From contig FPAN01000002.1 of the NCBI GenBank assembly GCA_900116395.1, positions 372,001 to 436,000 on the forward strand: DNA of 64,000 nt. Direction: 5' to 3'. Source of the stretch: Lachnospiraceae bacterium XBD2001 (GTDB lineage: Bacteria > Bacillota > Clostridia > Lachnospirales > Lachnospiraceae). How positions within the stretch are numbered: the first letter of the stretch is position 1; each line of letters begins with the position of its first letter. Of the stretch, positions 26,097 to 35,972 are shown piece after piece. The notes under the pieces were generated by a model, which saw only the letters and a program-made list of their open reading frames with translations, made no database searches and was not told where the DNA came from. The position numbers and the translations under genes were made by a program.

Positions 26097-27992
26097 ATGG
26101 AGTTTCGAATGTCTGAGGGTAAAAGAGCGTGGCTGCTTCGAGCAGCGTGTGTTGGATTATTGGATATAATAGCTTTATTCTGTGCTAGCTATGTTGCATT
26201 GTGGCTACGTTTTGATTTTCAGTTGAATAATGTGCCAAACGAATACGTACAGCGTAGTGTGCATTTAGTAGTAGTTAATGCTGCAATACTTGTTTTGCTG
26301 TATTTTATATTTCGCTTATATCACAGTATCTGGCGATATGCCGGTGTAATGGAAGTTGTTCGTGCAACAATAGTGTATGGAATCTATATTCCTGTGTTAA
26401 TATTTGAACAGTATTTTTTGAGTAGAGAGTTGCATGGTGCTGCGTTTTTACCACGAAGCTATTTCTTCCTATTTTGGGCAATGGGATATGCATCATGTGT
26501 GGGTATCCGTTTGTCCTACCGTTTGTTGCGAAGCGGAGTTCGAAATGTTCGGCGTTCTAACGGTGGTGAAGAAGATAGAGATGTCATTATGATTATTGGT
26601 GGTGGTGAAGCTGCTCGTGTGATTATCCGGGAGATGAATGTTGCCAAGGAATTGTATGGCCGTGTTGCTTGTATCATTGATGATAATAAGGCGAAGTGGG
26701 GATTGTATTTAGAAGGGACGCCAATCGTTGGTGGACGTTATGAGATTCCGGATATGGTGGAGAAGTATGGTATTAATCATATCATTTACGCAATACCATC
26801 TGCTGATGCCGCATCTCGTCGAGAAATCCTTAGTATCTGTAAGGAAACAGGCTGTAAGCTACAGACCATTCCTGCGATGTACCAGCTGATTAACGGTGAA
26901 GTCAGTGTTTCGCGTCTTCGCGATGTGGAGATTTCTGATCTCTTAGGGCGTGATGAGATTAAAGTTAATAATGATGAGATTCTTGCTTCCATCGGTGGCA
27001 AAGTGGTTATGGTTACCGGTGGAGGTGGATCCATTGGATCTGAATTGTGTCGCCAGATTGCAGCGGCGAAGCCGAAACAGCTTATTATCTTTGATATTTA
27101 TGAGAATAATGCTTATGCAATTCAACAGGAGCTGAAGCGGAAGTATGGTGATGAGCTGAATCTTGTTACATTGATTGGTTCAGTTCGTAATTCTGCTCGT
27201 GTTAACTGGGTATTGCAGAAGTATCATCCGGAGATTGTATTCCATGCAGCAGCGCATAAGCATGTGCCATTGATGGAGGATTCTCCGAACGAAGCAATTA
27301 AGAATAATGTAATGGGTACCTATAAGATGGGTACTGCTGCGGCAGAGAACGGCGTGAAGAGATTCCTTCTTATTTCCACGGATAAGGCTGTAAATCCGAC
27401 CAATATCATGGGTGCTAGTAAGCGCCTCTGTGAGATGGTGGTTCAGATGCTGAATCGTCGATATGAGAATACAGACTTTATGGCTGTTCGATTCGGTAAT
27501 GTACTTGGATCTAACGGCTCTGTTATTCCACTGTTTAAGAAGCAGATTGCTGCCGGAGGTCCGGTGACTGTTACGGATAAGAATATCATCCGCTACTTCA
27601 TGACGATTCCGGAGGCTGTATCTCTTGTATTACAGGCTAGTTATTATGCGAAGGGCGGAGAAATCTTCGTCTTAGATATGGGAGATCCGGTTCGTATCGA
27701 TGATATGGCCCGTAATCTCATTAAATTGTCCGGATTAAAACCGGATGAGGACATAGAGATTGTCTATACCGGACTTCGCCCTGGGGAGAAGTTATTTGAG
27801 GAACTGCTGATGGATGAAGAAGGCATGCAGGAGACCGCTAACAAGCTTATCTTCATTGGTAAGCCAATCGAGATGGATGATGAGAAGTTTGCCGAACAGT
27901 TGAAGAGACTGAATGAGGCTAGCAAGCACGAGTCCGATGAGATTAAGCATATTGTGGCTGAAGTGGTAACCACTTACAAAGTATCTGAATAA
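26097..27992 (+). CDS. Membrane-bound UDP-GlcNAc 4,6-dehydratase (CapD/PglF/EpsC type)
   Basis: The ATG at 26097 (AGAGG upstream) is preferred over a GTG at 26076. The 631-residue protein begins with about four membrane helices (LLDIIALFCASYVALWLRF and so on), followed by a first Rossmann-like domain (VIMIIGGGEAARVIIREM) and, from about residue 290, an SDR domain with VVMVTGGGGSIGSELCRQ and LISTDKAVNPTNIMGASK, the Met-containing active site of this group. It makes UDP-4-keto-6-deoxy-GlcNAc at the membrane for QuiNAc or diNAcBac-type sugars. It is the second dehydratase of this superfamily in the locus besides the soluble ones, so several 6-deoxy amino sugars may be made in parallel. Confidence 0.88.
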   Translation: MEFRMSEGKRAWLLRAACVGLLDIIALFCASYVALWLRFDFQLNNVPNEYVQRSVHLVVVNAAILVLLYFIFRLYHSIWRYAGVMEVVRATIVYGIYIPVLIFEQYFLSRELHGAAFLPRSYFFLFWAMGYASCVGIRLSYRLLRSGVRNVRRSNGGEEDRDVIMIIGGGEAARVIIREMNVAKELYGRVACIIDDNKAKWGLYLEGTPIVGGRYEIPDMVEKYGINHIIYAIPSADAASRREILSICKETGCKLQTIPAMYQLINGEVSVSRLRDVEISDLLGRDEIKVNNDEILASIGGKVVMVTGGGGSIGSELCRQIAAAKPKQLIIFDIYENNAYAIQQELKRKYGDELNLVTLIGSVRNSARVNWVLQKYHPEIVFHAAAHKHVPLMEDSPNEAIKNNVMGTYKMGTAAAENGVKRFLLISTDKAVNPTNIMGASKRLCEMVVQMLNRRYENTDFMAVRFGNVLGSNGSVIPLFKKQIAAGGPVTVTDKNIIRYFMTIPEAVSLVLQASYYAKGGEIFVLDMGDPVRIDDMARNLIKLSGLKPDEDIEIVYTGLRPGEKLFEELLMDEEGMQETANKLIFIGKPIEMDDEKFAEQLKRLNEASKHESDEIKHIVAEVVTTYKVSE

Positions 27993-28003
27993 GGAGTGAC
28001 TAG

Positions 28004-28849
28004 GTGTCAGTACTAATCATTGCATATTTATGTGGTGTTTTCCCATTACTGTTAGGAGCAATGGGAAAACACTTCCTTAAGAAAACAACACTTCCGATAT
28101 ACGTGATGGGACATGCGATACAATTTGCAGTCCTATCCTTATGCGGAGTACTAATTAATTTCACAAAACTTTCTATACTTTCCTTTGCAAGAGGATATCT
28201 GGTGGTATCTATTGTAGTAGGAATTTTTTGCGTTATATTGACCTGTCGTGAGTGGAAGGGCAATTTGCCGGCATGGAAGCCAAGTCTGTGGAATGTGATT
28301 ATCTTACTTGGTGAGCTTGGGATGATGGGTGGAAGTATTTTACTTCTAATGCCGCATTGGCTGGACTTAACGGAAGAGTCTCTGTATCAGTTATCAGTTA
28401 CCGGACAGTTGGATGATATGGGTGTGTTGCTCTATGGCATGATGCAGCAACTTACTGGGATGAATCCGGTTACGTTGGTGCGAGTATTCTTGCCATTGTT
28501 CTTGCTACCGTTATTCTATGCGACTTACCATTATTTGGCTAAGGGCCGTGTGTGGTTTTTAATTTTTGCTTATATAATTTTCGGAATGTTCATTTTCGTT
28601 CCGGGATATTTGCCGTTAGAGGTATTCTTGAATGTGTGGAATCCGGCAACTTTGGTAGTATCTGTATTCTTACCTCTTTTCTATGTTAGTTTGGTAGGCC
28701 GTTCGTATGTGAATCTGGCCATCGTTGCTCTTGCTATGGTCGGATTAATGCCTACTGTATGGGTATATATGGTTGCACTGGCAATTGTATATATTGGAAT
28801 GCGGATAGGGTATCGTATCTATGACAAGAAGGGAGGCGCGCAAGAATGA
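28004..28849 (+). CDS. Polytopic membrane protein of unknown function
   Basis: Starts at GTG 28004, with AAGGAG 7 bases before it. The 281-residue product has about eight hydrophobic segments; a polar loop reads HWLDLTEESLYQLSVTGQLDDMG, in which the acidic residues could be exposed. It overlaps the next gene by ATGA. The pair looks like two halves of one larger GT-C-like protein: this part carries the N-terminal membrane domain and the next gene carries more helices plus a soluble tail. No family was recognised. Confidence 0.55.
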   Translation: MSVLIIAYLCGVFPLLLGAMGKHFLKKTTLPIYVMGHAIQFAVLSLCGVLINFTKLSILSFARGYLVVSIVVGIFCVILTCREWKGNLPAWKPSLWNVIILLGELGMMGGSILLLMPHWLDLTEESLYQLSVTGQLDDMGVLLYGMMQQLTGMNPVTLVRVFLPLFLLPLFYATYHYLAKGRVWFLIFAYIIFGMFIFVPGYLPLEVFLNVWNPATLVVSVFLPLFYVSLVGRSYVNLAIVALAMVGLMPTVWVYMVALAIVYIGMRIGYRIYDKKGGAQE

Positions 28850-29598
28850 CATTCGAAGAATTCCTCTATCTTGGCCGTGTAGATTTATTTCAATATCAGC
28901 GCTGGGGTGCGAACTTCTTTCTTGGAGTGCTAGGAGCAGTATATTTACTACTTCGTAGGAGGAGAGGAGATACGCTGAGGGAGTGTGGACTACTAGCGTT
29001 CATTACGGCTGTATGTTTTACTTTTCCGGGAATATCGTGGCTAGTGCAGCACCTTACCGGTATGCCTATAGGACATAGTACATTTGATATCCTGCCGAAT
29101 GTAATGCTTGCAGCAGAAGCTGCTGCAGCTATTATCGAGCACGAGAAGAATGAGACGATGAAGCGGCGTGTGGCTTTGGTTGCTTTTCTATTGTTCCTGA
29201 TTCCTGCAGGAATCAGTATAGGAGATAAGCCTACTACGAGTAATATTACGCTACATAAGAGCCTGTCCGGTGTCTCTGAGCAGACGGCAATGGTTTGTGA
29301 CAGCTTACGTACATTGTATGGTGGTGATGTTTACGCCGTATTACCAAGGGAATTGCAAATGGAGGCCGAAATTGCTGACACAGGGGTTTCTTGTCCGGTA
29401 TATGATTGGCGGATAGAACCAATCGAGGTTTCCAATTATGTAGTTGCAGCCAGAGAGAATAATGCACATATTATTGTTATACCGTCAGAGGTAGCAGACG
29501 TGAATCCACCTGTTCTGACCAGCAATGGATACAATATTGTACAATGGCTGGGAGAATACCAGATTTGGGCGGATGCCCAGGCTGGAAGTGATAATTAG
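28846..29598 (+). CDS. Membrane protein with C-terminal soluble domain, unknown function
   Basis: A 250-residue product, co-translated with the preceding gene through ATGA. The first ~130 residues contain about four hydrophobic segments; residues ~140-250 form a soluble domain with GDVYAVLPRELQMEAEIADTG and NNAHIIVIPSEVADVN, resembling the small soluble tails that follow GT-C membrane domains. It may be the C-terminal partner of the protein before it, arisen by gene fission. A transcription break follows, since a good promoter lies just downstream. Confidence 0.5.
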   Translation: MTFEEFLYLGRVDLFQYQRWGANFFLGVLGAVYLLLRRRRGDTLRECGLLAFITAVCFTFPGISWLVQHLTGMPIGHSTFDILPNVMLAAEAAAAIIEHEKNETMKRRVALVAFLLFLIPAGISIGDKPTTSNITLHKSLSGVSEQTAMVCDSLRTLYGGDVYAVLPRELQMEAEIADTGVSCPVYDWRIEPIEVSNYVVAARENNAHIIVIPSEVADVNPPVLTSNGYNIVQWLGEYQIWADAQAGSDN

Positions 29599-29604
29599 CA
29601 TTGG

Positions 29605-29633
29605 TTGTTCTTCTGCCCAAGAATCGGTATAAT
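29605..29633 (+). promoter_or_regulatory. Sigma-70-type promoter before the SDR gene
   Basis: TTGTTC, a 17-base spacer and a perfect TATAAT. It lies in the 84-base gap before the SDR gene at 29.7 kb and marks where a new transcript begins. The genes after it have higher GC codon use than most before it. Confidence 0.6.
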
Positions 29634-29682
29634 AGAAGGGCTTATGGACGTGGTATTTTTCCACGAATGACAAGGAGAGATT

Positions 29683-30600
29683 ATGAAAACAGCAGTAGTT
29701 ACAGGTGCTACCGGATTCATCGGCAGCTATCTGGTTCGTAATTTGTTAGCAAAGGGCGTGAAGGTCTACGGTGTAGGCACCGACATCACCAAGATGATGG
29801 ATATGAATTTCGGCGAGGGATTCACTCCGGTGACTGCAGACTTCCGTGTATATAACAGCTTGGATAAGTATATCCATGCCAGAGATGTGGATGTGTTTTT
29901 CCATATGGCTTGGCAGGGTGGATTCACCGATGCCCTGAAGGATTATTCCCTGCAGTTTAAGAATGCCCAGGCAGCGTGTGATGCCTGTGTTTCTGCAGCA
30001 GCCATGGGAGCTAAGAAGTTCGTCTATGCAGGAACGGTGAATGAGATCGAGATTAACCAGTTCATGAACAACGAGCGTTTCACTCCACGTAACACCAACA
30101 TCTATGCATCTGCCAAGGTGGCAGCGGATATGACTTGTCGTACCTTAGCGCACAATGCAGGTATGGAGTTCTGCAGTGCCCTCATTCCGCTTCCTTACGG
30201 TGTAGGCAATGCTTCCAGACAGCTGATTAATACCGTTATCAAGAATTGTTACACCAATCAGCCAAGCAAGCTGATTACCGGTAACAACAAGTACGATATC
30301 GCTCACATCTCCGACGTAGTAGAGGCTCTTTACTGCATCGGCGAGAGCGGCCACAACATGCGTCAGTACTACATCGGTCATCGCAACATCCGTACTTTCC
30401 GTGAGGTGGTAGAGGAGATGCGTGATGCCATCAATCCGCAGGCGGAACTGCGCTTCGGCGAGTACCAGGACAGCCTGAACATGGATTATTCCTACACGGA
30501 TTTGGATGCGCTGTACAATGATACAGGTTTTGAGTGCAAGGCCGATTTCAAGGAGACTATCCGCGAACAGGCCGAGTGGCTGAAGAGCATCGATTTTTAA
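29683..30600 (+). CDS. NAD-dependent sugar epimerase/dehydratase (extended SDR)
   Basis: A 305-residue SDR with TAVVTGATGFIGSYLVRNLL for NAD(P) binding and the catalytic NIYASAKVAAD (YxxxK). The Ser/Thr of the triad is in YAGTVNE. The length and layout fit sugar-nucleotide epimerases or dehydratases, but no subgroup could be fixed. It has its own promoter and an AAGGAG site and is followed by a GT2 gene 22 bases on, so the pair may make and transfer a sugar. Confidence 0.8.
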   Translation: MKTAVVTGATGFIGSYLVRNLLAKGVKVYGVGTDITKMMDMNFGEGFTPVTADFRVYNSLDKYIHARDVDVFFHMAWQGGFTDALKDYSLQFKNAQAACDACVSAAAMGAKKFVYAGTVNEIEINQFMNNERFTPRNTNIYASAKVAADMTCRTLAHNAGMEFCSALIPLPYGVGNASRQLINTVIKNCYTNQPSKLITGNNKYDIAHISDVVEALYCIGESGHNMRQYYIGHRNIRTFREVVEEMRDAINPQAELRFGEYQDSLNMDYSYTDLDALYNDTGFECKADFKETIREQAEWLKSIDF

Positions 30601-30622
30601 AAAGAAAGGCTATTAACATTTT

Positions 30623-31534
30623 ATGAATAACAAGTTTAGCGTAGTAATTTCCGCATACAATGCATCCGACTTCATCGGCAAGACCTTAGACAGTGTCCGT
30701 GCCCAGACTTACAAGGATTACGAAGTGGTAGTGGTAGACGATGGTTCACCGATTCCTATGGGACCGGCCATCGAGGCTTACCAGAAGCAGTATCCGGACT
30801 TCCCGCTGCGCTACGTATGGCAGGAGAACGAGGGACCGGCCGGCGCCCGCAAGAAGTGTGCGCTGGAGGGACAGTACGAGTGGTTGGCTTTCTTAGACCA
30901 CGATGACCTCTGGTATCCGAACAAGCTTGAGGTGATGAATCAGGCTATCAATGAGCATCCGGCGGACATCTACTACCACGATGAGGATGAGGTAGAAGAG
31001 GATGGCAGCGGTAAGAAGCGCATTTCCTACCGCCAGTTGGATGCTGCGGATCCGGTAGAGGATTTGGTCATTAATGGCAATACCTTATCGACTTCCGCGA
31101 CCGTGATTAAGCGTCAGTTTTTCCTGGATGCAGATCCATACAGTGCTAAGGCTCGCGTAGGTGAGGATTATGAGTGCTGGATTAAGCTTGGTGTTGCAGG
31201 CGGTACCTTCTACCATGTGGACCAGGTGTTGGGCCAGTACGTGCGTATGTCCACTTCTCTTACCATGAAGAGTGTGGATTACATGAAGGCTTCCAACGAG
31301 CGTATTGTGGATTTCTATGATTACTTGAATCCGGCGAAGCATTCTGCAGAGGAGATTGCTGCGATGAAGGACGCACGTCGTGCTTTCAACGAGTACCTGG
31401 TTGGTCGCTTTTACCATGCCAACAAGGATTACAAGACGGCTCGCGCGTACTACAAGAAGTCTCTTGGTATGGATAAGGGGAACAAGAAGTGCCACGTTGC
31501 GAACATTCTGGCAATGTTGCACGTAAGAGTATAA
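30623..31534 (+). CDS. Family 2 glycosyltransferase
   Basis: A 303-residue soluble GT-A enzyme with FSVVISAYNASDFIGKTL, VVVVDDGSP, NEGPAGARKK and the metal-binding LDHDDLWYPNKLE. The catalytic domain ends near residue 225. The remaining ~75 residues are helical and charged, with HANKDYKTARAYYKKSLG recalling a TPR-like helix pair. It probably adds a sugar to a lipid-linked intermediate on the cytoplasmic side. A GGCGC-loop-GCGCC hairpin follows its stop, without a T-run. Confidence 0.85.
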   Translation: MNNKFSVVISAYNASDFIGKTLDSVRAQTYKDYEVVVVDDGSPIPMGPAIEAYQKQYPDFPLRYVWQENEGPAGARKKCALEGQYEWLAFLDHDDLWYPNKLEVMNQAINEHPADIYYHDEDEVEEDGSGKKRISYRQLDAADPVEDLVINGNTLSTSATVIKRQFFLDADPYSAKARVGEDYECWIKLGVAGGTFYHVDQVLGQYVRMSTSLTMKSVDYMKASNERIVDFYDYLNPAKHSAEEIAAMKDARRAFNEYLVGRFYHANKDYKTARAYYKKSLGMDKGNKKCHVANILAMLHVRV

Positions 31535-31567
31535 TCGGCGCTTTGGCGCCTTAACGGGGGCATCTTC

Positions 31568-34219
31568 ATGAAGTTGGGCATCGAATTCCTATATCTGCTA
31601 CAGGCGCTGCGGTTGTCCTGTGGCAGTATCTTCGACAACTTCATATTGTTTATCACAGACATGGCAGGCATTCTGCCATGTTTTCTGGTACTTGCATTCA
31701 TCTATTGGTGCGGCAACAAGGAGTTGGGGCGCACCATCCTTCTCAACCTGTCTTTTGCAGGGAATTTCAATTCCATTTTGAAAAATATCTTCCGTATCCC
31801 ACGCCCATGGCTTCGGGATCCACGGATTGTGCCGGTATCCGATGCGTTGTATGATGCCGGCGGTTACTCTATGCCAAGCGGTCATGTAACCCGCGCGGTT
31901 GCTACCTATGGTACCACCGCCATCTATCTGTCTCCACGGAAGATGAAAAAAGAATACACCATCCGCCAAGTCTGCGGCGGCTTCCTATGGGCCTTGGTGG
32001 CGCTGATTATGTTTTCCCGCATGTACCTGGGTGTACATACCCCATGGGATGTGTTAGCAGCCCTTGGTCTTGGATTCCTATGGATGGCCATCGTGCAGTT
32101 GGCCAAGACCTATGTGAAGGATGAGTATATTCTGCTTGTGGGACTGGCCCTAGCTCTCTATAGCTGTTACAAGTACGGCGTCAATGCCAATGGGGGCATG
32201 GCTATCGGCTTGTTGCTGGGATGGTACGTAGAATCCCGGTGGATTCGCTTCTCCGTAGACGGAACTGCCATGGAGAAGGCGTTGCGGTTCTTAGTGGGCA
32301 GTGGCTTCTTGGTATTGATTCTAAAATTCCTACCACAGTTTCTTACCGTATTTACCTTATCCCGGTACGCCAACTTCGTGACGAACCTGGTAGCAGGGTT
32401 GTTTGTGACCATTGTATATCCGTTATGTTTCCACCTGGTGCACACCGGACGGGTGAGCATGCGCCGGATCATTCTGGTAAATAGTGCGTTCCTGTGTATT
32501 TTTGTTGTGGCAGTAACTTCCATTGGTTACTACTGGACCCAGAATCCACGGTTCCTTGCAGAGGAAGATGCGGACCGTACCCGTGCTTACGAGGCCGGGG
32601 GCAGCGTGGACCTTGCCACAGGGGAGCTGAATACCGTGGATTTTCCGGCCAATGCCATGGAGATTGTGGCAGATGGCGGCTATGCTACCCAGTATCCGGC
32701 TAATTCCTATCGGTCCTTCCAGAGTGCCATGGACATGGGCGCAACAGCGGTGCGATGCGATGTACAGATGACTTCCGATGGGGAGCTGGTGTTATACGAT
32801 GATGCAACGCTTTCTAAGATTGACGGAACGGATCGACGGATCATGGACTGTAGCTACTCTGAACTTGCATCCATGGATTTTGGCAGTTGGTATTCCGCAG
32901 ATTTTGCCGGTGGCCAGGTCATGACTTTTGCCCAGTTGCTGCGATTATTGGAGCCTACCGATGTAAGCCTCTATATCAATCTGGTGGACAATGGTAGTGA
33001 TGCCAGGGATGCCTTGGTGTCGGGCGTGTACGGTGCGCTGATTCACAGTGGTATGATGCGTCGCTGCATCTGTGTCTCCACCAACTACAGTTACTTAGAG
33101 GGCATCCGCTCCTTGAATGCGGTGCTTCCGATCATGTACGAGACCGCCAGCGGAACCTTAGACATCTTAGAGCAGTATCCGGCGGACTACTACAGCTTAT
33201 ATGTGGACAACGTCACCAGTGAGCTGGTGTCTGCCATTCATGAAGCGGGCAGCCAGGTCTATGTCTACGACGTAGCAGGCCCCACACAGCTTCTGAATAT
33301 CTATCGCATGCAGGCCAACGGCGCTTTTGCCGACAACTACGGCCTGGCCAGTGTAGTCAGCCATCCGGAGTACTCCCTGTTGTGCGATAACTACGAAGAG
33401 TCCTACACCATGCCGGGCTTATACGGCAACTACGTGCCCCACATCTGCGAGGACATGATTTGCCAGGGCATGACCCGTACGCCGGATCACATCATTGTGT
33501 CGGCCTACAGTTATTCCGGGGATTTTAACAGTGTCCTCTATGTGATGGATTTGGCAGGTAACCTGGAAAAAATCATCGACCTTGGCTTCCGGGCCCATGT
33601 AGGTGGCTTGGCCTACGATGAGATTCATGGCGTCATCTGGGTAACAGCCCGACTTGGCCGTGTGCTGGCGCTGGATTGGAAGACCTTAAAACACGCCGTG
33701 GAGAAGGATGATCCGTACAACATCATCTATCGCCACGACGGCAGCTACCTTGCATCCTTTGATGCAGGACTGATTAACCACAAAGGCCAGAAGATTGCGT
33801 CCTTCCTTACGATTTTTGAAGGCAAGCTCTACGTAGGCAGCTACGTCAACGGGGACAATGGAATTTTAAATACCTATGAGATTGACTCCGACTGCACCGT
33901 CACGTTACAATCGTCCGTAGAGATACCGCAACGGATTCAGGGCATTACCTTCTATCGGGATGTGGCCACGGACACCAGCTACATGCTCCTTAGCGAGAGC
34001 TATTCCGTGTACGACAGCCGCCTGCTTCGTTTTGTTTACCACGAAGCCACCGAGAAGTACGAGTATCCACAGGCTTCCTGGAAGCTGCCGGAGGGCTCGG
34101 AGCAGATTGTGATGACCACCCGCGGTCTATACCTATTGTTTGAATCATCGGCCGAGAAGTACCGGAGTACCGCTCGTTTGCCGAATGACCATATTTTTCT
34201 CATCCGTTTGGTTGAGTAG
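31568..34219 (+). CDS. PAP2 phosphatase / degenerate GDPD / propeller-like fusion
   Basis: An 883-residue protein in three parts. Residues ~10-185 are a membrane PAP2 domain with all three motifs: KNIFRIPRP (72-80), PSGH (103-106) and SRMYLGVHTPWD (150-161). More membrane helices run to ~325. Residues ~360-600 resemble glycerophosphodiester phosphodiesterases, but the active residues are changed: the HRG site reads DGG (369-371), the Glu of the E-x-D pair is Arg396, and the HD pair is Tyr410-Asp411. Residues ~610-883 have repeating beta segments like a propeller (DFNSVLYVMDLAGN, GVIWVTARLGRVLALDW). It may dephosphorylate an undecaprenyl or phosphatidyl lipid while the outer domains bind teichoic-type polymer. 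That role is inferred. Confidence 0.75.
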   Translation: MKLGIEFLYLLQALRLSCGSIFDNFILFITDMAGILPCFLVLAFIYWCGNKELGRTILLNLSFAGNFNSILKNIFRIPRPWLRDPRIVPVSDALYDAGGYSMPSGHVTRAVATYGTTAIYLSPRKMKKEYTIRQVCGGFLWALVALIMFSRMYLGVHTPWDVLAALGLGFLWMAIVQLAKTYVKDEYILLVGLALALYSCYKYGVNANGGMAIGLLLGWYVESRWIRFSVDGTAMEKALRFLVGSGFLVLILKFLPQFLTVFTLSRYANFVTNLVAGLFVTIVYPLCFHLVHTGRVSMRRIILVNSAFLCIFVVAVTSIGYYWTQNPRFLAEEDADRTRAYEAGGSVDLATGELNTVDFPANAMEIVADGGYATQYPANSYRSFQSAMDMGATAVRCDVQMTSDGELVLYDDATLSKIDGTDRRIMDCSYSELASMDFGSWYSADFAGGQVMTFAQLLRLLEPTDVSLYINLVDNGSDARDALVSGVYGALIHSGMMRRCICVSTNYSYLEGIRSLNAVLPIMYETASGTLDILEQYPADYYSLYVDNVTSELVSAIHEAGSQVYVYDVAGPTQLLNIYRMQANGAFADNYGLASVVSHPEYSLLCDNYEESYTMPGLYGNYVPHICEDMICQGMTRTPDHIIVSAYSYSGDFNSVLYVMDLAGNLEKIIDLGFRAHVGGLAYDEIHGVIWVTARLGRVLALDWKTLKHAVEKDDPYNIIYRHDGSYLASFDAGLINHKGQKIASFLTIFEGKLYVGSYVNGDNGILNTYEIDSDCTVTLQSSVEIPQRIQGITFYRDVATDTSYMLLSESYSVYDSRLLRFVYHEATEKYEYPQASWKLPEGSEQIVMTTRGLYLLFESSAEKYRSTARLPNDHIFLIRLVE

Positions 34220-34232
34220 TTGAGGAGAGTAT

Positions 34233-34685
34233 ATGAAGAGTGAGCGTCAATCAGCGATTCTTGATTTGATCATGAAAAAAGAGATTGGTACCCAGGAGGA
34301 CCTTATGGCGGAGCTTCGCCGGGCAGGGTATGATGTGACCCAGGCTACGGTCTCCCGTGATATCAGAGAGATGAAGCTTACCAAGGTGGCTCTATCCGAC
34401 GGGAAGCTGCGTTATGTGGCCTACCGCAAGAGCGAAGAGGATTTGACGGAGAAGTATCATCGCATTTTCCGGGATGGATTCCTATCTATGGACAATGCCC
34501 AGAATATCCTGGTGATTCGCACCGTTTCCGGCATGGCCATGGCTGTGGCTGCAGCCATTGATTACATGGATTTCCACGAGATTGTTGGTTCCATTGCCGG
34601 TGACGACACCATCATGTGCGCGGTGCGTTCCCTGGATGATACTGTCACCATTATGGAGCGCCTGGAGAAGATTTTGGCAGAGTAG
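34233..34685 (+). CDS. argR: Arginine repressor
   Basis: A 150-residue regulator. The N-terminal winged helix has RQSAILDLIMKKEIGTQEDL and the recognition segment YDVTQATVSRDIREMKLTKV. The C-terminal oligomerisation and arginine-binding domain ends with IAGDDTIMCAVRSLDDTVTIMERL, where the GDDT aspartates contact arginine. GAGGAG precedes the ATG. In many clostridia argR lies next to recN; here a phosphofructokinase gene and a repeat array separate them. Confidence 0.92.
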   Translation: MKSERQSAILDLIMKKEIGTQEDLMAELRRAGYDVTQATVSRDIREMKLTKVALSDGKLRYVAYRKSEEDLTEKYHRIFRDGFLSMDNAQNILVIRTVSGMAMAVAAAIDYMDFHEIVGSIAGDDTIMCAVRSLDDTVTIMERLEKILAE

Positions 34686-34748
34686 TACACGACCGCTTCT
34701 CGGTGGTCGATTGGTATATTAACTTTTTTACTTAAGCGAGGGAAAAAC

Positions 34749-35972
34749 ATGAGAAACATCGTAATCGGACAGTCCGGTGGACCTACGGCAGCTATCAATG
34801 CGTCTTTGGCGGGAGCGTATCACCGCGCCAAGGAGCTTGGCTTCGACACGGTATATGGCATGCACCATGGTGTGGAAGGCTTGCTGCGAGAGGATTTGAT
34901 TGCATTGGAGCCTTTTTTGGATGATGCGGAGGATATTGAGGTGTTGAAGCGCACCCCGGCCTCTGCCCTTGGTACCTGTCGGTACAAGCTGTGCGATTAC
35001 CATATGGATGATTCCGATTACAAGAAGATCATTGCGGTGATGGAGAAGTTCGAGATTGATCTCTTCCTCTACATTGGCGGCAATGATTCTATGGATACAG
35101 TGAAGATGCTGTCTGACTATGCAGCAGAGCATGGCCTGCCACAGCGTTTTATGGGCATTCCGAAGACCGTAGACAACGATCTTCCGGTAACGGATCACTG
35201 CCCGGGATACGGTTCTGCAGCAAAATACATCGCCACTTCCCTGAAGGAAGTCATGCGGGATAACAACGCCGGAGATGTGAACAAGCCAACCATTATTGTA
35301 GCTGAGATTATGGGCCGCAACGCCGGATGGCTCACCGCTGCAGCTGCACTGTGCAAGGGCGCTGATTGTAAGGGCGTGGATGCCATTTTCCTTCCGGAGA
35401 AGGTGTTTGATCTGGATGCCTTCCGTGCACTGGTAAAGCGCCTTGGCGAGGCCAAGAAGCCGGCGCTCATTGCAGTGTCTGAGGGCGTGAAGCTTGCAGA
35501 CGGCCGTTATGTGTGTGAATTGTCTGCGGATGTAGCTGTGGATGCTTTCGGACACAAGCAGATGTCCGGAACCGCTGCTTATCTGTGCAGTTTGATTCGT
35601 TCGGAGTTTGGTTACAAGACCAGATATATTGAGTTTTCTACCTTGCAGCGTGCTGCCAGCCACTTGGCTTCCCGTACCGATGTGGACGAAGCCTTCAATT
35701 GTGGCGTGGCTGCAGTGAACCTGGCTGTTGAGGGCCATACTGGTGAGATGATTGTTATGAAGCGTGATATGTCTTCTCCGTATGCCTGCCATATGGAAGG
35801 CTACGACATTCATGCCATTGCGGATTTGGAGAAGACCCTGCCGTTGGAGTGGATTACCGATGACTACGGCCTGACTGTGGAATTCGAGGAGTACGCCCGC
35901 CCGCTCATCGCCGGCGAGATGTTCCCGATTTTTGTGGATGGCCTGCCACAGCATTTGGTGATTGCAGAGTAG
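34749..35972 (+). CDS. 6-phosphofructokinase, PPi-dependent type
   Basis: A 407-residue PfkA-fold enzyme that phosphorylates fructose 6-phosphate. It opens with IVIGQSGGPTAAINASL. The phosphate-donor site reads GGNDS (110-114) and PKTVDND (138-144): Asp113 and Lys139 stand where ATP-dependent enzymes have Gly, the usual sign of pyrophosphate use. MGRNAGWLTAAAALC is also family-typical. The N in GGNDS is a small departure from the common GGDDS. It makes glycolysis reversible at this step. A GC-rich hairpin starts at its stop codon. Confidence 0.88.
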   Translation: MRNIVIGQSGGPTAAINASLAGAYHRAKELGFDTVYGMHHGVEGLLREDLIALEPFLDDAEDIEVLKRTPASALGTCRYKLCDYHMDDSDYKKIIAVMEKFEIDLFLYIGGNDSMDTVKMLSDYAAEHGLPQRFMGIPKTVDNDLPVTDHCPGYGSAAKYIATSLKEVMRDNNAGDVNKPTIIVAEIMGRNAGWLTAAAALCKGADCKGVDAIFLPEKVFDLDAFRALVKRLGEAKKPALIAVSEGVKLADGRYVCELSADVAVDAFGHKQMSGTAAYLCSLIRSEFGYKTRYIEFSTLQRAASHLASRTDVDEAFNCGVAAVNLAVEGHTGEMIVMKRDMSSPYACHMEGYDIHAIADLEKTLPLEWITDDYGLTVEFEEYARPLIAGEMFPIFVDGLPQHLVIAE

